Positions 33,692 to 42,343 are shown, counted from the stretch's first letter. The stretch is 64,000 bases of DNA from Dissulfurispira thermophila (GCF_014701235.1 NZ_AP022873.1:1054001-1118000); one strand, 5' to 3'. Translations and numbers: made by a program. Notes: a model not told the origin generated them from the letters alone.

Positions 33692-35080
33692 ATGTTATCA
33701 CTTCTTAGAAAAAAGGCAATAAGAACAACAGTAGACACAAGACCATCCATACATTCAGCAATGGACGATTTGCCTGATGATATAAAAACAGAAACCCAAA
33801 AGCACATAAACACAATATGTGACATACTGGTAGACAGTCAGGCGGATAATCTTGCAAAACAAATAATTAAAAGAACATTAGAACTGGTATGGAACCTGCC
33901 GGCATCAGAAAACCATCACCATTCAGGCGAGTTCGGGCTTTTTTTACACTCTCTTGAGGCAGCAATTAACAGTCTGATGATATTTGAAAATAAGCTTTTT
34001 TTTCAACACAGCAGTGAAGGCAGTATTGACTCGCTAAAAACAAGAAAGTCTAAGCCCAAAGAACAGTATGCCTTTTTGCTGTCAGGACTGCTTTTGGATA
34101 TTCGTGAAGCATTTAGGTTTTTAGTTGAAGGTGATAGCAAGCAACAACATCATGATGATCCAAGAATACATCACCTAATAGCTTATTTTAACGACTACAT
34201 AAAAACAGGAACAGACCAACAAGACCCATATCTTCGATACAATATGTATATATCAAAAATGCTTGAGTCAGTTAGAAATTATGGAGATTTTATTGATTTA
34301 GATAGTATTAATATCGAAGAAAGGGAACTGTATTCTTATTTTATATCAGGTCTGATGCACGATATAGGAAAGGCTCTTGATGTTGTTGTGTCTTCCCAAA
34401 ACGATATATGGAATCCATTTAAAGAGGGTTTGTATCATTTTTACATAAGGAACAATAGAAACATTACAATCAAGCACAAAGACAATAGAACTTACTCGCT
34501 CCATAGAAAAGTCTCACCTGCCTTTGTATCATTGTTAGTTTCTCCTGAAGATATACAATATATAGGACATCATAATTTTGCCGAACTGGTAGAGTATTTG
34601 TCGTCCCCTTCTCACATAGGAAATAAATTTAAAAAAACAATAGAGGCTGACATGGCAAGCACGCAGCAGGATATATCATCGTCCTTGCCTGTCGCCGATA
34701 TTGCTGGAGGAGTTATATCCGAATTAAGAAACATACTTTTATCTGGCAAATACCCGTTTAACTCATATATGCCTGGTGCATGGATTATGGAAGACTATAC
34801 AGCAGTTGCAATTAGAATTGCAGAAGAAGCCCGTTTTGCAACGCTAAACAATGAAAAAAACAAAAAACCGATTGATTTCAGTGCGTTACTTAAAACCCTC
34901 GTAGAAAGAAAATACGTCAAAGCAGAAGATTGGAAGTGTATATATCTAATGGATATAGAAACTCAAGGTAAGGCATTTCAGCAAAAAGTCATTCAATTCA
35001 AAAACTCTACTTTATGGGACAACAATGTGCCTGAAATATGTAAACTAAAGCTGAAATTTAATATTCATAGTAAAAACTGA
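33692..35080 (+). CDS. MOBH-type relaxase (TraI_2 / HD domain)
   Basis: A 462-residue protein matching the N-terminal TraI_2 domain of MOBH relaxases, which nick DNA at the transfer origin. The signature is SENHHHSGEFGLFLHSLEAA, with three histidines at 75-77 and H86, followed by an HD motif in GLMHDIGKAL (about 222-231) and later HHNFAELVEYL. Family members often have a long C-terminal extension; this one ends soon after the domain and is followed in the same frame by a traN fragment, so the original C-terminus may be lost. No type IV secretion genes remain nearby. It shows that the region came from a conjugative element. Confidence 0.7.
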   Translation: MLSLLRKKAIRTTVDTRPSIHSAMDDLPDDIKTETQKHINTICDILVDSQADNLAKQIIKRTLELVWNLPASENHHHSGEFGLFLHSLEAAINSLMIFENKLFFQHSSEGSIDSLKTRKSKPKEQYAFLLSGLLLDIREAFRFLVEGDSKQQHHDDPRIHHLIAYFNDYIKTGTDQQDPYLRYNMYISKMLESVRNYGDFIDLDSINIEERELYSYFISGLMHDIGKALDVVVSSQNDIWNPFKEGLYHFYIRNNRNITIKHKDNRTYSLHRKVSPAFVSLLVSPEDIQYIGHHNFAELVEYLSSPSHIGNKFKKTIEADMASTQQDISSSLPVADIAGGVISELRNILLSGKYPFNSYMPGAWIMEDYTAVAIRIAEEARFATLNNEKNKKPIDFSALLKTLVERKYVKAEDWKCIYLMDIETQGKAFQQKVIQFKNSTLWDNNVPEICKLKLKFNIHSKN

Positions 35081-35671
35081 TGTAAACTTAAGAACTATTT
35101 TTTTTATGTAGGCAGTGCATGTAATTATGCAGCTCAAGGGGTATCAGCACTGGCAAGTAGTCAAGGGTGGCCTGCAAGTGTTATTCAAATGATTGGCAAT
35201 TTTCTTGGTATGCCTCTACCTGCTATGATAGCCAGCACAATTGTCCAAATAATAACTTCTATCAAAAACTGCTCAACATGTTCTGATGAGAAATGTGCTA
35301 CGCAGTATAACCAATATAAAGAGTATTCTCTTATTTCTAACAGATTGTGTCATATTGTTGGAAGTAAATGCACATCAAAATTAAACTTAGGAATCATAAA
35401 GAAATGTCTCAGAACTGGCTATAAGTATTGCTGTTATAACTCCAAATTTGCACGCATACTTGTAGAGCAAGCTTATGGTCAATTAGGCTATCCATGAGGG
35501 GATTATGACAATCCACAATGCACTAATTTGACTTTCGATGACCTTAAAAGATTAGACTTTAGCCAGATGGACTTTTCAGAGTTTATAGAAGAAGTAACAG
35601 CAAAAATGAAGGGCAATCTCAATGAGAATGCCCTTAAGCAGAGGGTGCAAGATAGGATTGCAATACCTTAA
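35081..35671 (+). pseudogene. traN fragment (mating-pair stabilisation protein, C-terminus)
   Basis: Directly after the relaxase stop the same frame reads on: GSACNYAAQGVSALASSQGW, then a cysteine-rich part (CSTCSDEKC, CHIVGSKC, YCCYNSKFARILVEQAYGQL) and, after an in-frame TGA at 35495-35497, GDYDNPQCTNLTFDDLKRLD to a TAA at 35669. CCYNSKFARI and the closing LDFSQMDFSEF are hallmarks of TraN, the F-type outer-membrane adhesion protein. The TGA stands where TraN usually has tryptophan, so a TGG-to-TGA change is likely. Start and most of the gene are missing. Confidence 0.75.
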
Positions 35672-35674
35672 GAT

Positions 35675-35890
35675 TTATTTATTTTCAGTTTCAGTTTTCT
35701 GTATAACACATTCTGGTATAGTTTGATTACCCTGTGTAAAATTGTTACTATCTACAATCTTACTGCCTATGTGACCAGCTATTTCTGATGTTGTTTCCGA
35801 AGCAGCACCTATACTAACATTGGTTAGGGCACTTGACATATCCACTGTGGCTGGGGCGATATAACTACCTGCGATAGGGGCGGCGATCAT
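35675..35890 (-). CDS. Small hydrophobic/alanine-rich hypothetical protein
   Basis: A 71-residue frame beginning MIAAPIAGSYIAPATVDM. Reading the same frame upstream gives KKIGALIAGVV without a usable start, so it may be the tail of a longer exported protein that lost its start. It lies 32 bases after the secreted protein gene on the same strand. No family is recognised. Confidence 0.35.
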   Translation of the reverse strand: MIAAPIAGSYIAPATVDMSSALTNVSIGAASETTSEIAGHIGSKIVDSNNFTQGNQTIPECVIQKTETENK

Positions 35891-35922
35891 TACAACTCCT
35901 GCAATTAAAGCTCCTATTTTCT

Positions 35923-36489
35923 TTAAAAATGAGGCACTCTTTTTTCAGTCTCTAACGGTATATTTTTTTGTTTTAATTCTTCGGGGGTTGAAATCAATTT
36001 ACATATCTTTAAAAAACTATATTTTTCTGGGTTTATAAAGACCATTTCAACGATATTGATTTCTTGCCCACCTTTGACACTATGTTTAAGCTTATAAGAA
36101 CTATTATTGGTAGAGCATTTTGTATAATCTTCGTTTTCATTGCCTTTTGTGCATTCAGTATATAATGAAACAACTTTACATGTAGTTAAATCATTTATGT
36201 CATCACAATAAACAGTTTTATCAATATTTTGATAATATTTACCTTGATACCTATACCCCTGTCTGATGGTTCTTATTGTAAACTCACCATTGGTTTTTAT
36301 ATGTGAAATTCTTGTAAGTGTCCCCTTAAATGTCCCTGAAAATAAATCATTTGAGTAATCTTTACTAAAGACTTCAATTATCGCCTTATCTTTCATCTCA
36401 GGATTCGTAAACACCTCTGGCATTTCTGCCTTACTAACCACCGGCAAAAACACAAACACAAAAGAAAGAAAAATTGCTATAATTTTCAT
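35923..36489 (-). CDS. Secreted hypothetical protein, paralogue of the one at 38459-39394
   Basis: A 188-residue protein with a clear signal peptide (IIAIFLSFVFVFLPVVSKAE) and a mature part with paired cysteines (KTVYCDDINDLTTCKVVSLY, then TECTKG and DYTKCST). The signal peptide and the pattern YC-x6-9-CK-x8-C are shared with the 311-residue protein 2 kb away (FLPVVGGANS; LYCNIKGATACKISG; YNCINEK), so the two are paralogues. The function is unknown; exported cysteine-bearing proteins of this kind occur on conjugative elements. The start overlaps the PIN toxin stop by four bases. Confidence 0.65.
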   Translation of the reverse strand: MKIIAIFLSFVFVFLPVVSKAEMPEVFTNPEMKDKAIIEVFSKDYSNDLFSGTFKGTLTRISHIKTNGEFTIRTIRQGYRYQGKYYQNIDKTVYCDDINDLTTCKVVSLYTECTKGNENEDYTKCSTNNSSYKLKHSVKGGQEINIVEMVFINPEKYSFLKICKLISTPEELKQKNIPLETEKRVPHF

Positions 36490-36893
36490 GGTCTCTTCTC
36501 CTCTCTTATGATTATTATTTCAAGTCCATAACTTTTAAGGCTTTTCATATGATTCCGGTCAGAGGTATATAGTTTTTGGCAATCGCTTGATAATGCTGTG
36601 GCTCCTATTAAAGCATCCACATAAGGCATACCCTGCGAGTGTTTTATTTCTGCTCCTTTCTTAGCAACTTCAATGTCCACAGGCATAGCATCTGCTATCC
36701 TAAATATTCGCTCCACAATGCCTTCTGCTTCTTCTTTTTTCTTTTCCCTATATAGGACATACAAAAGTTCCCCCGCTGTAATCGCTGATATTACAGGGCG
36801 CAGCCTGTTTTGTTTAAACCACCGCCATAGGGCAATGGCTTCAGAATTGCCTCTCATCATAGCTATAAAAAAACCTGTATCAAGCGCTACCAC
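36486..36893 (-). CDS. vapC: VapC-type PIN toxin
   Basis: A 135-residue PIN nuclease that would cut RNA when free of its antitoxin. The acidic residues are in VALDTGFFIAMM (D5), the AGELLYVL helix (about 40-47), PYVDALIGATAL (about 90-101) and LYTSDRNHM. The start overlaps the antitoxin by seven bases. The next gene downstream, a secreted protein, overlaps its stop, so all three may share one transcript. Confidence 0.85.
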   Translation of the reverse strand: MVALDTGFFIAMMRGNSEAIALWRWFKQNRLRPVISAITAGELLYVLYREKKKEEAEGIVERIFRIADAMPVDIEVAKKGAEIKHSQGMPYVDALIGATALSSDCQKLYTSDRNHMKSLKSYGLEIIIIREEKRP

Positions 36894-37111
36894 CTATCCC
36901 TCTCTTTTTGCACTTCTTTCCATGCCTTTTCGCCTTTGGCCGTTAATGTTTTTACCAGAGACTTTTCAATGAAATCATAGTCCTCTTCTTTTACTTCCTT
37001 TTCAAGATACTCTTTCAGTGCATCTCTGATCACTCCGGACAACGGCAGCTTTTTCTCCTTCAATTTTTCCAAAAGTTCATCATCAATGTAAATACTCACT
37101 GTCTTTCCCAT
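36887..37111 (-). CDS. vapB: VapB-type ribbon-helix-helix antitoxin
   Basis: A 74-residue protein. The ribbon-helix-helix occupies residues 1-40 (KTVSIYIDDELLEKLKEKKL, then SGVIRDALKEYLEKEV). The acidic and aromatic C-terminus (EKAWKEVQKERDRW) should bind the PIN toxin. A 24-base palindrome covers its promoter, the standard set-up for self-repression. Confidence 0.85.
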   Translation of the reverse strand: MGKTVSIYIDDELLEKLKEKKLPLSGVIRDALKEYLEKEVKEEDYDFIEKSLVKTLTAKGEKAWKEVQKERDRW

Positions 37112-37114
37112 GAA

Positions 37115-37138
37115 TCTAATGTAATATATTATATTAGA
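37115..37138 (-). promoter_or_regulatory. Palindromic operator/promoter of vapBC
   Basis: A 24-base palindrome (TCTAATGTAATA joined to TATTATATTAGA, one mismatch) starts four bases upstream of the vapB ATG. On the minus strand it includes a TATAAT box. Binding of the antitoxin here would block transcription. Confidence 0.65.
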
Positions 37139-37150
37139 TCTGTCAAGATG

Positions 37151-38459
37151 CTAATCCTTGTTTTTACCAGATAGGTATAGACATATTAACCAGTTTATAG
37201 AGAACATTGAGGGAAAAGGACAAGAGATTAATAATGCTAAAGAAGTGATAAGCAGGAAAGAGGCTGCCCACCGAATACTCGGTATAATAAAGAAGTTGGG
37301 ACTCACTTGGCAGAGAAAAACCCAACCACTTTCAGGATGGAGGGACAGCCTATGAGTATTTTATACCATGAACTTAGGGAAATTGAAGCATCTAAGGCGA
37401 GGGAACTGGTGAGAAAGGTTTTGGCTAAAAACAATGGTAATGTATCTGAGACAGCCCGTATCTTAGGGATATCCAGAAATACTGTCAGAAGGGCAAGAGA
37501 TGGCAACCTTGAAGATTTAAGCAGACGACCTCATCACAGCCCAAATAAGACAGAACACTCATTGGAGGAACTCATAGTTAAAGAATCCAAAAGAACTGGA
37601 TTCAGATATAGGAGGCTTACCTCTTATATGCAAAAGAAATACGGCATTGCGATCTCGGAAAACACTATTAAGGCTATCTTAAGAAGAAATAATGTAAAAA
37701 AGAAGACCAGAAAGTCATATAATGGCAAACATAGGCCTCTTTATGACTATGAGGCATTGATGCCATTCAGTGAGTTTCAACTCGATACTAAGCATCTGTT
37801 GGATAAAAATGCCCTGCCAAAGGAAGTCTATGAACATATGAAGGATTATAATCTGCCTCTTTATGAATGGAATCTCATAGACATAGGGACAAGAACAAGG
37901 TTCACTGCTTATTCTTATGAATTAGGCTCTGTATTTGGACTTATGTTCATAGTATTTGCTGTATTATGGCTTAGGGCTCATAATGTAAGAGGTCTTATCA
38001 AAATAAGGCTGGACAATGCAATGGAGTTCTGCGGAGGAAGTGAAAGAAAGTTAAGACAGTGGAATATGATACTATCTACTTTAGGTGTAATACTTGAAGC
38101 TATACCAGCCGGGGCAAAACACCTGATGGCTGTTGTGGAGAACTCCCACAGGGATGATGACGAGTATTTCTTAATGATCCATGCTGAACGGTGCAATAAC
38201 ACAAAAACATTCCTCTATAAGGCACAACAATGGCAGGATACATGGAATTTCTATAAGCCAAGCCATGGCAAGGGTATGCATGGGTTAACCCCTTACAGAA
38301 AATTAAAGAAATCTAAAATCGCTATCAATTCACATGTGCTAAAATTTCCTGTTTTGCTTATGGAAGACTTGCTTAAAACAGCAGGTTTAATTACACTGTT
38401 CTTTAAATCTCATTTGACTGGTAAATATGTCCATACCAAGTGCCCTAATCCTTGTTTTT
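37151..38459. mobile_element. IS481-type insertion sequence with 15-bp flanking direct repeats
   Basis: CTAATCCTTGTTTTT occurs at 37151-37165 and again at 38445-38459, as expected for a target duplication in the 4-15 bp range of IS481 elements. Just inside, GGTATAGACATATTAACCAGT (left, split here as GGTATAGACATATT then AACCAGT) mirrors the right-end GGTATGGACATATT then TACCAGT as terminal inverted repeats. The insertion lies between vapB and the end of a secreted-protein gene. The transposase frame reads through the right end into host DNA. Confidence 0.7.
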
Positions 38460-38536
38460 CATTGCGACGGCGAAATGTTTTCTATTTGTGTGTTTTCTGC
38501 ATCATTGTTCTTATTATTGTCTTTGCTGTTACTTAA
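37352..38536 (+). CDS. IS481-type transposase (integrase core)
   Basis: About 394 residues from the ATG at 37352, chosen because GGAGGG lies seven bases upstream. A helix-turn-helix (NVSETARILGISRNTVRRA) precedes a second DNA-binding segment and the rve core: FQLDTKHLLD, IRLDNAMEFCGG and the glutamate in VENSHRDDDEYF make the D-D-E triad. The conserved tail HGLTPYRKL is present. The last about 30 residues lie beyond the inverted repeat and come from flanking DNA, so the native stop appears lost and activity is uncertain. Confidence 0.8.
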   Translation: MSILYHELREIEASKARELVRKVLAKNNGNVSETARILGISRNTVRRARDGNLEDLSRRPHHSPNKTEHSLEELIVKESKRTGFRYRRLTSYMQKKYGIAISENTIKAILRRNNVKKKTRKSYNGKHRPLYDYEALMPFSEFQLDTKHLLDKNALPKEVYEHMKDYNLPLYEWNLIDIGTRTRFTAYSYELGSVFGLMFIVFAVLWLRAHNVRGLIKIRLDNAMEFCGGSERKLRQWNMILSTLGVILEAIPAGAKHLMAVVENSHRDDDEYFLMIHAERCNNTKTFLYKAQQWQDTWNFYKPSHGKGMHGLTPYRKLKKSKIAINSHVLKFPVLLMEDLLKTAGLITLFFKSHLTGKYVHTKCPNPCFSLRRRNVFYLCVFCIIVLIIVFAVT

Positions 38537-39394
38537 ATCATTAATGAAATTTCCTATTGCTGAGTTTGATCCATCTCGGAAATATTCTAAAGTGCTCCCA
38601 ATACCTTGTGACGGATTTGTTATGATTTTTCCAGCTAAAATACCAGCATGAATTATGGCACCAAAAAAGTTAAGGATTTTACCGGCAACGTTTGTGGAAT
38701 CATTAGCATTAATATTATCTCTATCCCTTGCTGTTTGTAAATTTTCTACTAATACGCTTGATAACAGCTTAACGTTCTGAGATAATTCAGCAGTCTGTGG
38801 CGTAGTGCAATTTTTCTGGAAAATCGCAGTGCGCGCTATGAACATATCTTGGTCCTCTTTTATTTTTCCTTTAGACCTAAATAGACCTGGTGTTGGTGAT
38901 ATTAGTTCTTTTTGCTTTTCGGCTAATTCTGTTTTGTTTATAATAGAAATGCAGACATTGTCAAAGTAATCTTCAGCTTCTAAATACCATATTATAGGAT
39001 CTATAGAATATTCACTGAAAGACTTTACACTTTCCTTTTCAAAATCACACTCTTTACCGTCCTTTTCATTGATGCAATTATATACTGTTCCACTTATTTT
39101 GCATGCCGTAGCCCCCTTGATATTGCAATATAGTGTAATATCTTTTAAAAACTCTTGGTTATCTAATATGTCTTGGGCTATAAGTCTTACTCTTAATTCA
39201 TCATCCTCTATTGAGAAAATCCTCATTAGGTGAAAAGATTGTTTTTTCGTTTTTGTTTCTGTAGGTTCGAATTTGTAATTATCAACATAAATAGTATTAC
39301 TATCTATTTTATTTTGCTCCTCACTATTTGCCCCGCCAACCACCGGCAAAAACACCATACCCAAACAAAAAACAAAAGCTATAATTTTTCTCAT
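38459..39394 (-). CDS. Secreted hypothetical protein, longer paralogue
   Basis: A 311-residue protein with a signal peptide (FVFCLGMVFLPVVGGAN) and the paired-cysteine region LYCNIKGATACKISG also seen in the 188-residue paralogue. The C-terminal half adds a helix (AELSQNVKLLSSVLVENLQ), a hydrophobic glycine-rich stretch (FFGAIIHAGILAGKII) and a low-complexity Asn/Asp tail. The stop lies at the edge of the IS481 target repeat. Function is unknown; context suggests a cargo or transfer-related exported protein of the conjugative element. A TAGGAGGG ribosome binding site supports the start. Confidence 0.65.
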   Translation of the reverse strand: MRKIIAFVFCLGMVFLPVVGGANSEEQNKIDSNTIYVDNYKFEPTETKTKKQSFHLMRIFSIEDDELRVRLIAQDILDNQEFLKDITLYCNIKGATACKISGTVYNCINEKDGKECDFEKESVKSFSEYSIDPIIWYLEAEDYFDNVCISIINKTELAEKQKELISPTPGLFRSKGKIKEDQDMFIARTAIFQKNCTTPQTAELSQNVKLLSSVLVENLQTARDRDNINANDSTNVAGKILNFFGAIIHAGILAGKIITNPSQGIGSTLEYFRDGSNSAIGNFINDLSNSKDNNKNNDAENTQIENISPSQ

Positions 39395-39523
39395 GTCTTT
39401 ACCCTCCTACTAAGAATTTGTGTTATAACACATCTGTCCAAAATAATTTTTTAGATAAGGAAGCCCCCGATGGGGTAAAATTGTTTTGACACAAAAAAAA
39501 CAAACCCTGAAAGGAGGCTTCCT

Positions 39524-40732
39524 ATGAATAAGTTTAGCAGTATTTTTGGACAGATTCTACAGATATTTTCAAAGAGTGAGTTTTATGAGGCGGTGAGAGA
39601 GACGAAGGCTGATAAAGGGGTAAAGGGATTTAGTTGTTGGGGGCAATTTGTAGCAATGTTATTTTGCCAATTAGGGCAGGCTCATTCATTAAGGGAGATA
39701 ACAGGAGGGCTTGCAACCTGTATGGGCAAGCTGAGGCATTTAGGGATTGAAGAGGCTCCAAAACGCTCCACCCTTTCCTATGCCAACAATCACAGGCCCT
39801 GGCAAATGTATGAGAGGGTATTTTATACATTGCTTGATAAATGCAAAGGTCTTGCACAGGGAAAGAAGAAGTTCAGGTTTAAGAACAAGCTATTCAGTCT
39901 TGATTCGACAATAATAGAACTCTGTGCAAGCCTGTTTAACTGGGCAAAATTCAGGCAGACTAAAGGAGCGGTGAAACTCCATCTCTTATTAGACCATGAG
40001 GGGTATCTTCCAGTCTTTGCCAATATAACAGAGGGTAGAGTTCATGAAGTAAATATAGCGAGGAGACTCTCTTTTCCGAAAGGTTCAATAATTGTTATTG
40101 ATAGGGGATATGTAGACTACGGGCTTTTTGCGAAGTGGACAGAGGAAGGGATTTATTTTGTAACAAGACAGAAGGACAATGCCAGATTCAGGGTTATTAG
40201 AGACAATCCTATACCTGAAAGGGGCAAGATACTCAGGGACTCAGTGATAGAATTTGAGGGATTTTATGCGAAAGAGGATTTTCCCTATCAATTAAGGAGA
40301 ATAGAGGTGTGGGATGACACAAAGGGGGAGGTTATAGTCCTTCTTACAAATCATCTTGAATTCGGACCGACGACATTAGCTGCCATATACAAAGACAGGT
40401 GGCAGATAGAGGTATTCTTTAAGACAATAAAGCAGAATCTGAAGATAAAGACATTTGTGGGGACAACCCCAAATGCAGTGATGACACAGATTTGGACAGC
40501 ATTGATAGCGATATTAGCCCTTAAGTATCTGAAGTTTCGTTCTACCTTTGGATGGTCATTGAGCAATCTTGTTGCTTTATTGAGGTATAATCTCTTTACA
40601 TACAGGGATTTATGGGAATGGCTCAATAAACCCTTTGAGACCTTACCTATTCTGTACCCCAAAAAATCTTGCGATTTTTTGGGGACCCCTATTGTGCCTG
40701 ATGTAGAGCAACTTCCTTTAAGGGGTATTTAA
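39524..40732 (+). CDS. IS4-family transposase (DUF4372 N-terminus)
   Basis: A 402-residue transposase. The N-terminal DUF4372 region (SCWGQFVAMLFCQLGQAHSL) is followed by the DDE core: D in FSLDSTIIELC, D in IVIDRGYVDYGLF and the Y-R-E-K signature in YKDRWQIEVFFKTIKQNLK. Length is complete and the AAAGGAGG ribosome binding site is good. Near the C-terminus YPKKSCDFLGTP is encoded by copy B of the 36-bp palindromic element, so the repeat lies inside a mobile gene. Confidence 0.93.
   Translation: MNKFSSIFGQILQIFSKSEFYEAVRETKADKGVKGFSCWGQFVAMLFCQLGQAHSLREITGGLATCMGKLRHLGIEEAPKRSTLSYANNHRPWQMYERVFYTLLDKCKGLAQGKKKFRFKNKLFSLDSTIIELCASLFNWAKFRQTKGAVKLHLLLDHEGYLPVFANITEGRVHEVNIARRLSFPKGSIIVIDRGYVDYGLFAKWTEEGIYFVTRQKDNARFRVIRDNPIPERGKILRDSVIEFEGFYAKEDFPYQLRRIEVWDDTKGEVIVLLTNHLEFGPTTLAAIYKDRWQIEVFFKTIKQNLKIKTFVGTTPNAVMTQIWTALIAILALKYLKFRSTFGWSLSNLVALLRYNLFTYRDLWEWLNKPFETLPILYPKKSCDFLGTPIVPDVEQLPLRGI
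40654..40689. repeat. 36-bp palindromic element, copy B, in frame in the IS4 transposase gene
   Basis: GTACCCCAAAAAATCTTG followed by CGATTTTTTGGGGACCCC, in the opposite orientation to copy A in the helicase gene and identical to its reverse complement at 33 of 36 bases. It encodes YPKKSCDFLGTP near the C-terminus of the transposase without breaking the frame. Confidence 0.85.
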
Positions 40733-40844
40733 GTTGGACAGCATTTTAATGGATAGTGAAGAAAGAGGGGTAACCTGATTTTGAAAATATGGATTTACCC
40801 GTCCAAAATCCTTATTTTACAAGGGTGAGATTTGTGAGTTTAGA

Positions 40845-41336
40845 TTATTTTGGACAGCAGTGACTATGAATATAATCCAACACATCTCTGTACTCAGACT
40901 TTTTAAACCAATCACTAAGCACATAAACATACTCTACTTTAATGCCGAGAGGGGATACCAGTTTTAAATACTGTTTACGCTTGAAATCACATGTTTGCAA
41001 TTTTTCATCTACCGAGCCAGCAACTTGCTGGTATTTGACTTCAATAATAAATAAAGTTTCTCGCACAATTACCAGCAGAGCATCGTCGGGCAATAATTTT
41101 TTTGAGATTATATTATTCCATTTAATACCCTTTTCTTCCAAAAAACGATAAAAATCATGTTTTCTGAAACATCTTGCAACGAGTCGTCCCTCAAAAAATA
41201 GACCAAGACCTGCTTTGTGAGGGACCTTCTTCAATTCATAGCCAGGTATTGTCCTAATAAGTTCCTGAAAATCAACTTTTCGTTCGAAATGCAAACCTGT
41301 GAGGGTATTACCTCCCCCAAAACCTCCCGCTTTCAT
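40845..41336 (-). CDS. Type II restriction endonuclease (PD-(D/E)XK), 3' end replaced by IS
   Basis: A 163-residue protein with a PD-(D/E)XK active site: P83-D84 in LLPDDALLVI and E99-x-K101 in LFIIEVKYQQ. The methylase gene directly upstream (four-base overlap) is its partner. The last residues, CCPK and stop, are encoded by the inverted repeat of the IS4 element, so the native C-terminus was cut off. The DNA on the far side of the IS would have given a similarly short tail, so activity may survive. Confidence 0.7.
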   Translation of the reverse strand: MKAGGFGGGNTLTGLHFERKVDFQELIRTIPGYELKKVPHKAGLGLFFEGRLVARCFRKHDFYRFLEEKGIKWNNIISKKLLPDDALLVIVRETLFIIEVKYQQVAGSVDEKLQTCDFKRKQYLKLVSPLGIKVEYVYVLSDWFKKSEYRDVLDYIHSHCCPK

Positions 41337-42343
41337 TTCTTGTAACCCTCAGTAACTAAGCACAGCTGTCTTTCGCAAATCGCATCCTCTATTCTTTTTC
41401 TTGATAGTTCGAGATATTCATCCTCCAGATCAATTCCCACATATTTTCTATTAAGCAAAACTGCTGCCACACCCGTTGTTGAACTGCCACAGAATGGGTC
41501 AACCACTAAATCGCCTTCTTTTGTAGAGGCAAGGATAATTCTTTTCAAAAGTTCCAAAGGTTTTTGAGTTGGATGTTTGCCAAACTTTTTCTCCTTAGCA
41601 GAAGGTGCAGAGATTTCCCAGACATTACGCATCTGTCTGCCCTGATTCATCTTTTTCATTAACTGATAATCAAAATAATGCCTGCTCCTTGCGTTCTTTG
41701 CAGCCCATAAAACGATTTCCGTTGAATGAGTAAAATACCTGCATGAGAGATTTGGCGGTGCATTTCTCTTAAACCATATAATGTCATTCAAAATCTTAAA
41801 TCCAAGCTCTTGCATGGCAAAGCCAGCAGAATAGATTATATGCGTCGTTCCAGAGACCCATATCGTTCCATTCGGTTTAAGGACTCGCTGACAGGCTTTG
41901 AGCCACTGAAGAGTGAATTTATGATTCTCTTCAACACCTTTTGATCTATCCCATTTGCCTTTATTAACAGAAACCATCCTGCCTGCATGACAGGTAATTC
42001 CTCCATTAGAAAGAAAATAGGGCGGGTCAGCAAAAATCATATCAACACTATTTTCCCTTGCCTGATTAAGTATCTCTATACAATTACCTTTAAGAAGTCT
42101 CACTGAATATTCTGGATTGTTGTAAAAGATTGAAAAAGGTTTCTTTTTGCCATTGTTGCCATAAGAGGTAGTTTCTTCTGAGATGTAAAAGTCGATAGGA
42201 TTTTCAGAAGATTTGTAAACTATCTCCTTTTTATTTTTATCTTCGTAGGTTTCACGAAATTCGTAATCCATTGATTTTATTGATTTATTTGGCATAGCAT
42301 TTTTTAGGCTTACCCTTTTGTCAAGATTTTCATTTATTTTCAA
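41333..42343 (-). CDS. Type II DNA methyltransferase (beta-class, amino-methylating)
   Basis: A 336-residue methylase. DPPY (106-109) comes before the SAM-binding DPFCGSSTTG motif (about 285), the order of beta-class enzymes that methylate adenine N6 or cytosine N4. WDRSKGVEENHKF, GTIWVSGTTHIIYS and GKHPTQKPLELL are family features. It would protect the site cut by the downstream endonuclease. The N-terminal 75 residues are extra compared with short family members. The pair is the outermost cargo of the element remnant. Confidence 0.88.
   Translation of the reverse strand: MKINENLDKRVSLKNAMPNKSIKSMDYEFRETYEDKNKKEIVYKSSENPIDFYISEETTSYGNNGKKKPFSIFYNNPEYSVRLLKGNCIEILNQARENSVDMIFADPPYFLSNGGITCHAGRMVSVNKGKWDRSKGVEENHKFTLQWLKACQRVLKPNGTIWVSGTTHIIYSAGFAMQELGFKILNDIIWFKRNAPPNLSCRYFTHSTEIVLWAAKNARSRHYFDYQLMKKMNQGRQMRNVWEISAPSAKEKKFGKHPTQKPLELLKRIILASTKEGDLVVDPFCGSSTTGVAAVLLNRKYVGIDLEDEYLELSRKRIEDAICERQLCLVTEGYKK

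Larger units (their letters stand above)
39434..40857. mobile_element. IS4-type insertion sequence
   Basis: Terminal inverted repeats CTGTCCAAAATAAT (39434-39447) and ATTATTTTGGACAG (40844-40857) bound a 1424-base element with one transposase gene. No clear target duplication is seen. The right end supplies the last codons and stop of the restriction endonuclease gene, so it inserted into the 3' end of that gene. Confidence 0.8.

Noticed and set aside
35495-35497. TGA read as tryptophan (alternative code)
   Set aside because: Many intact genes in the window end in TGA, for example etfB-type and methylase neighbours, and the reading frame here is already truncated at its front, so decay is simpler.
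37158-37355. Separate 65-residue gene before the IS481 transposase
   Set aside because: It lies in the IS left end, lacks a ribosome binding site and overlaps the transposase start in another frame.
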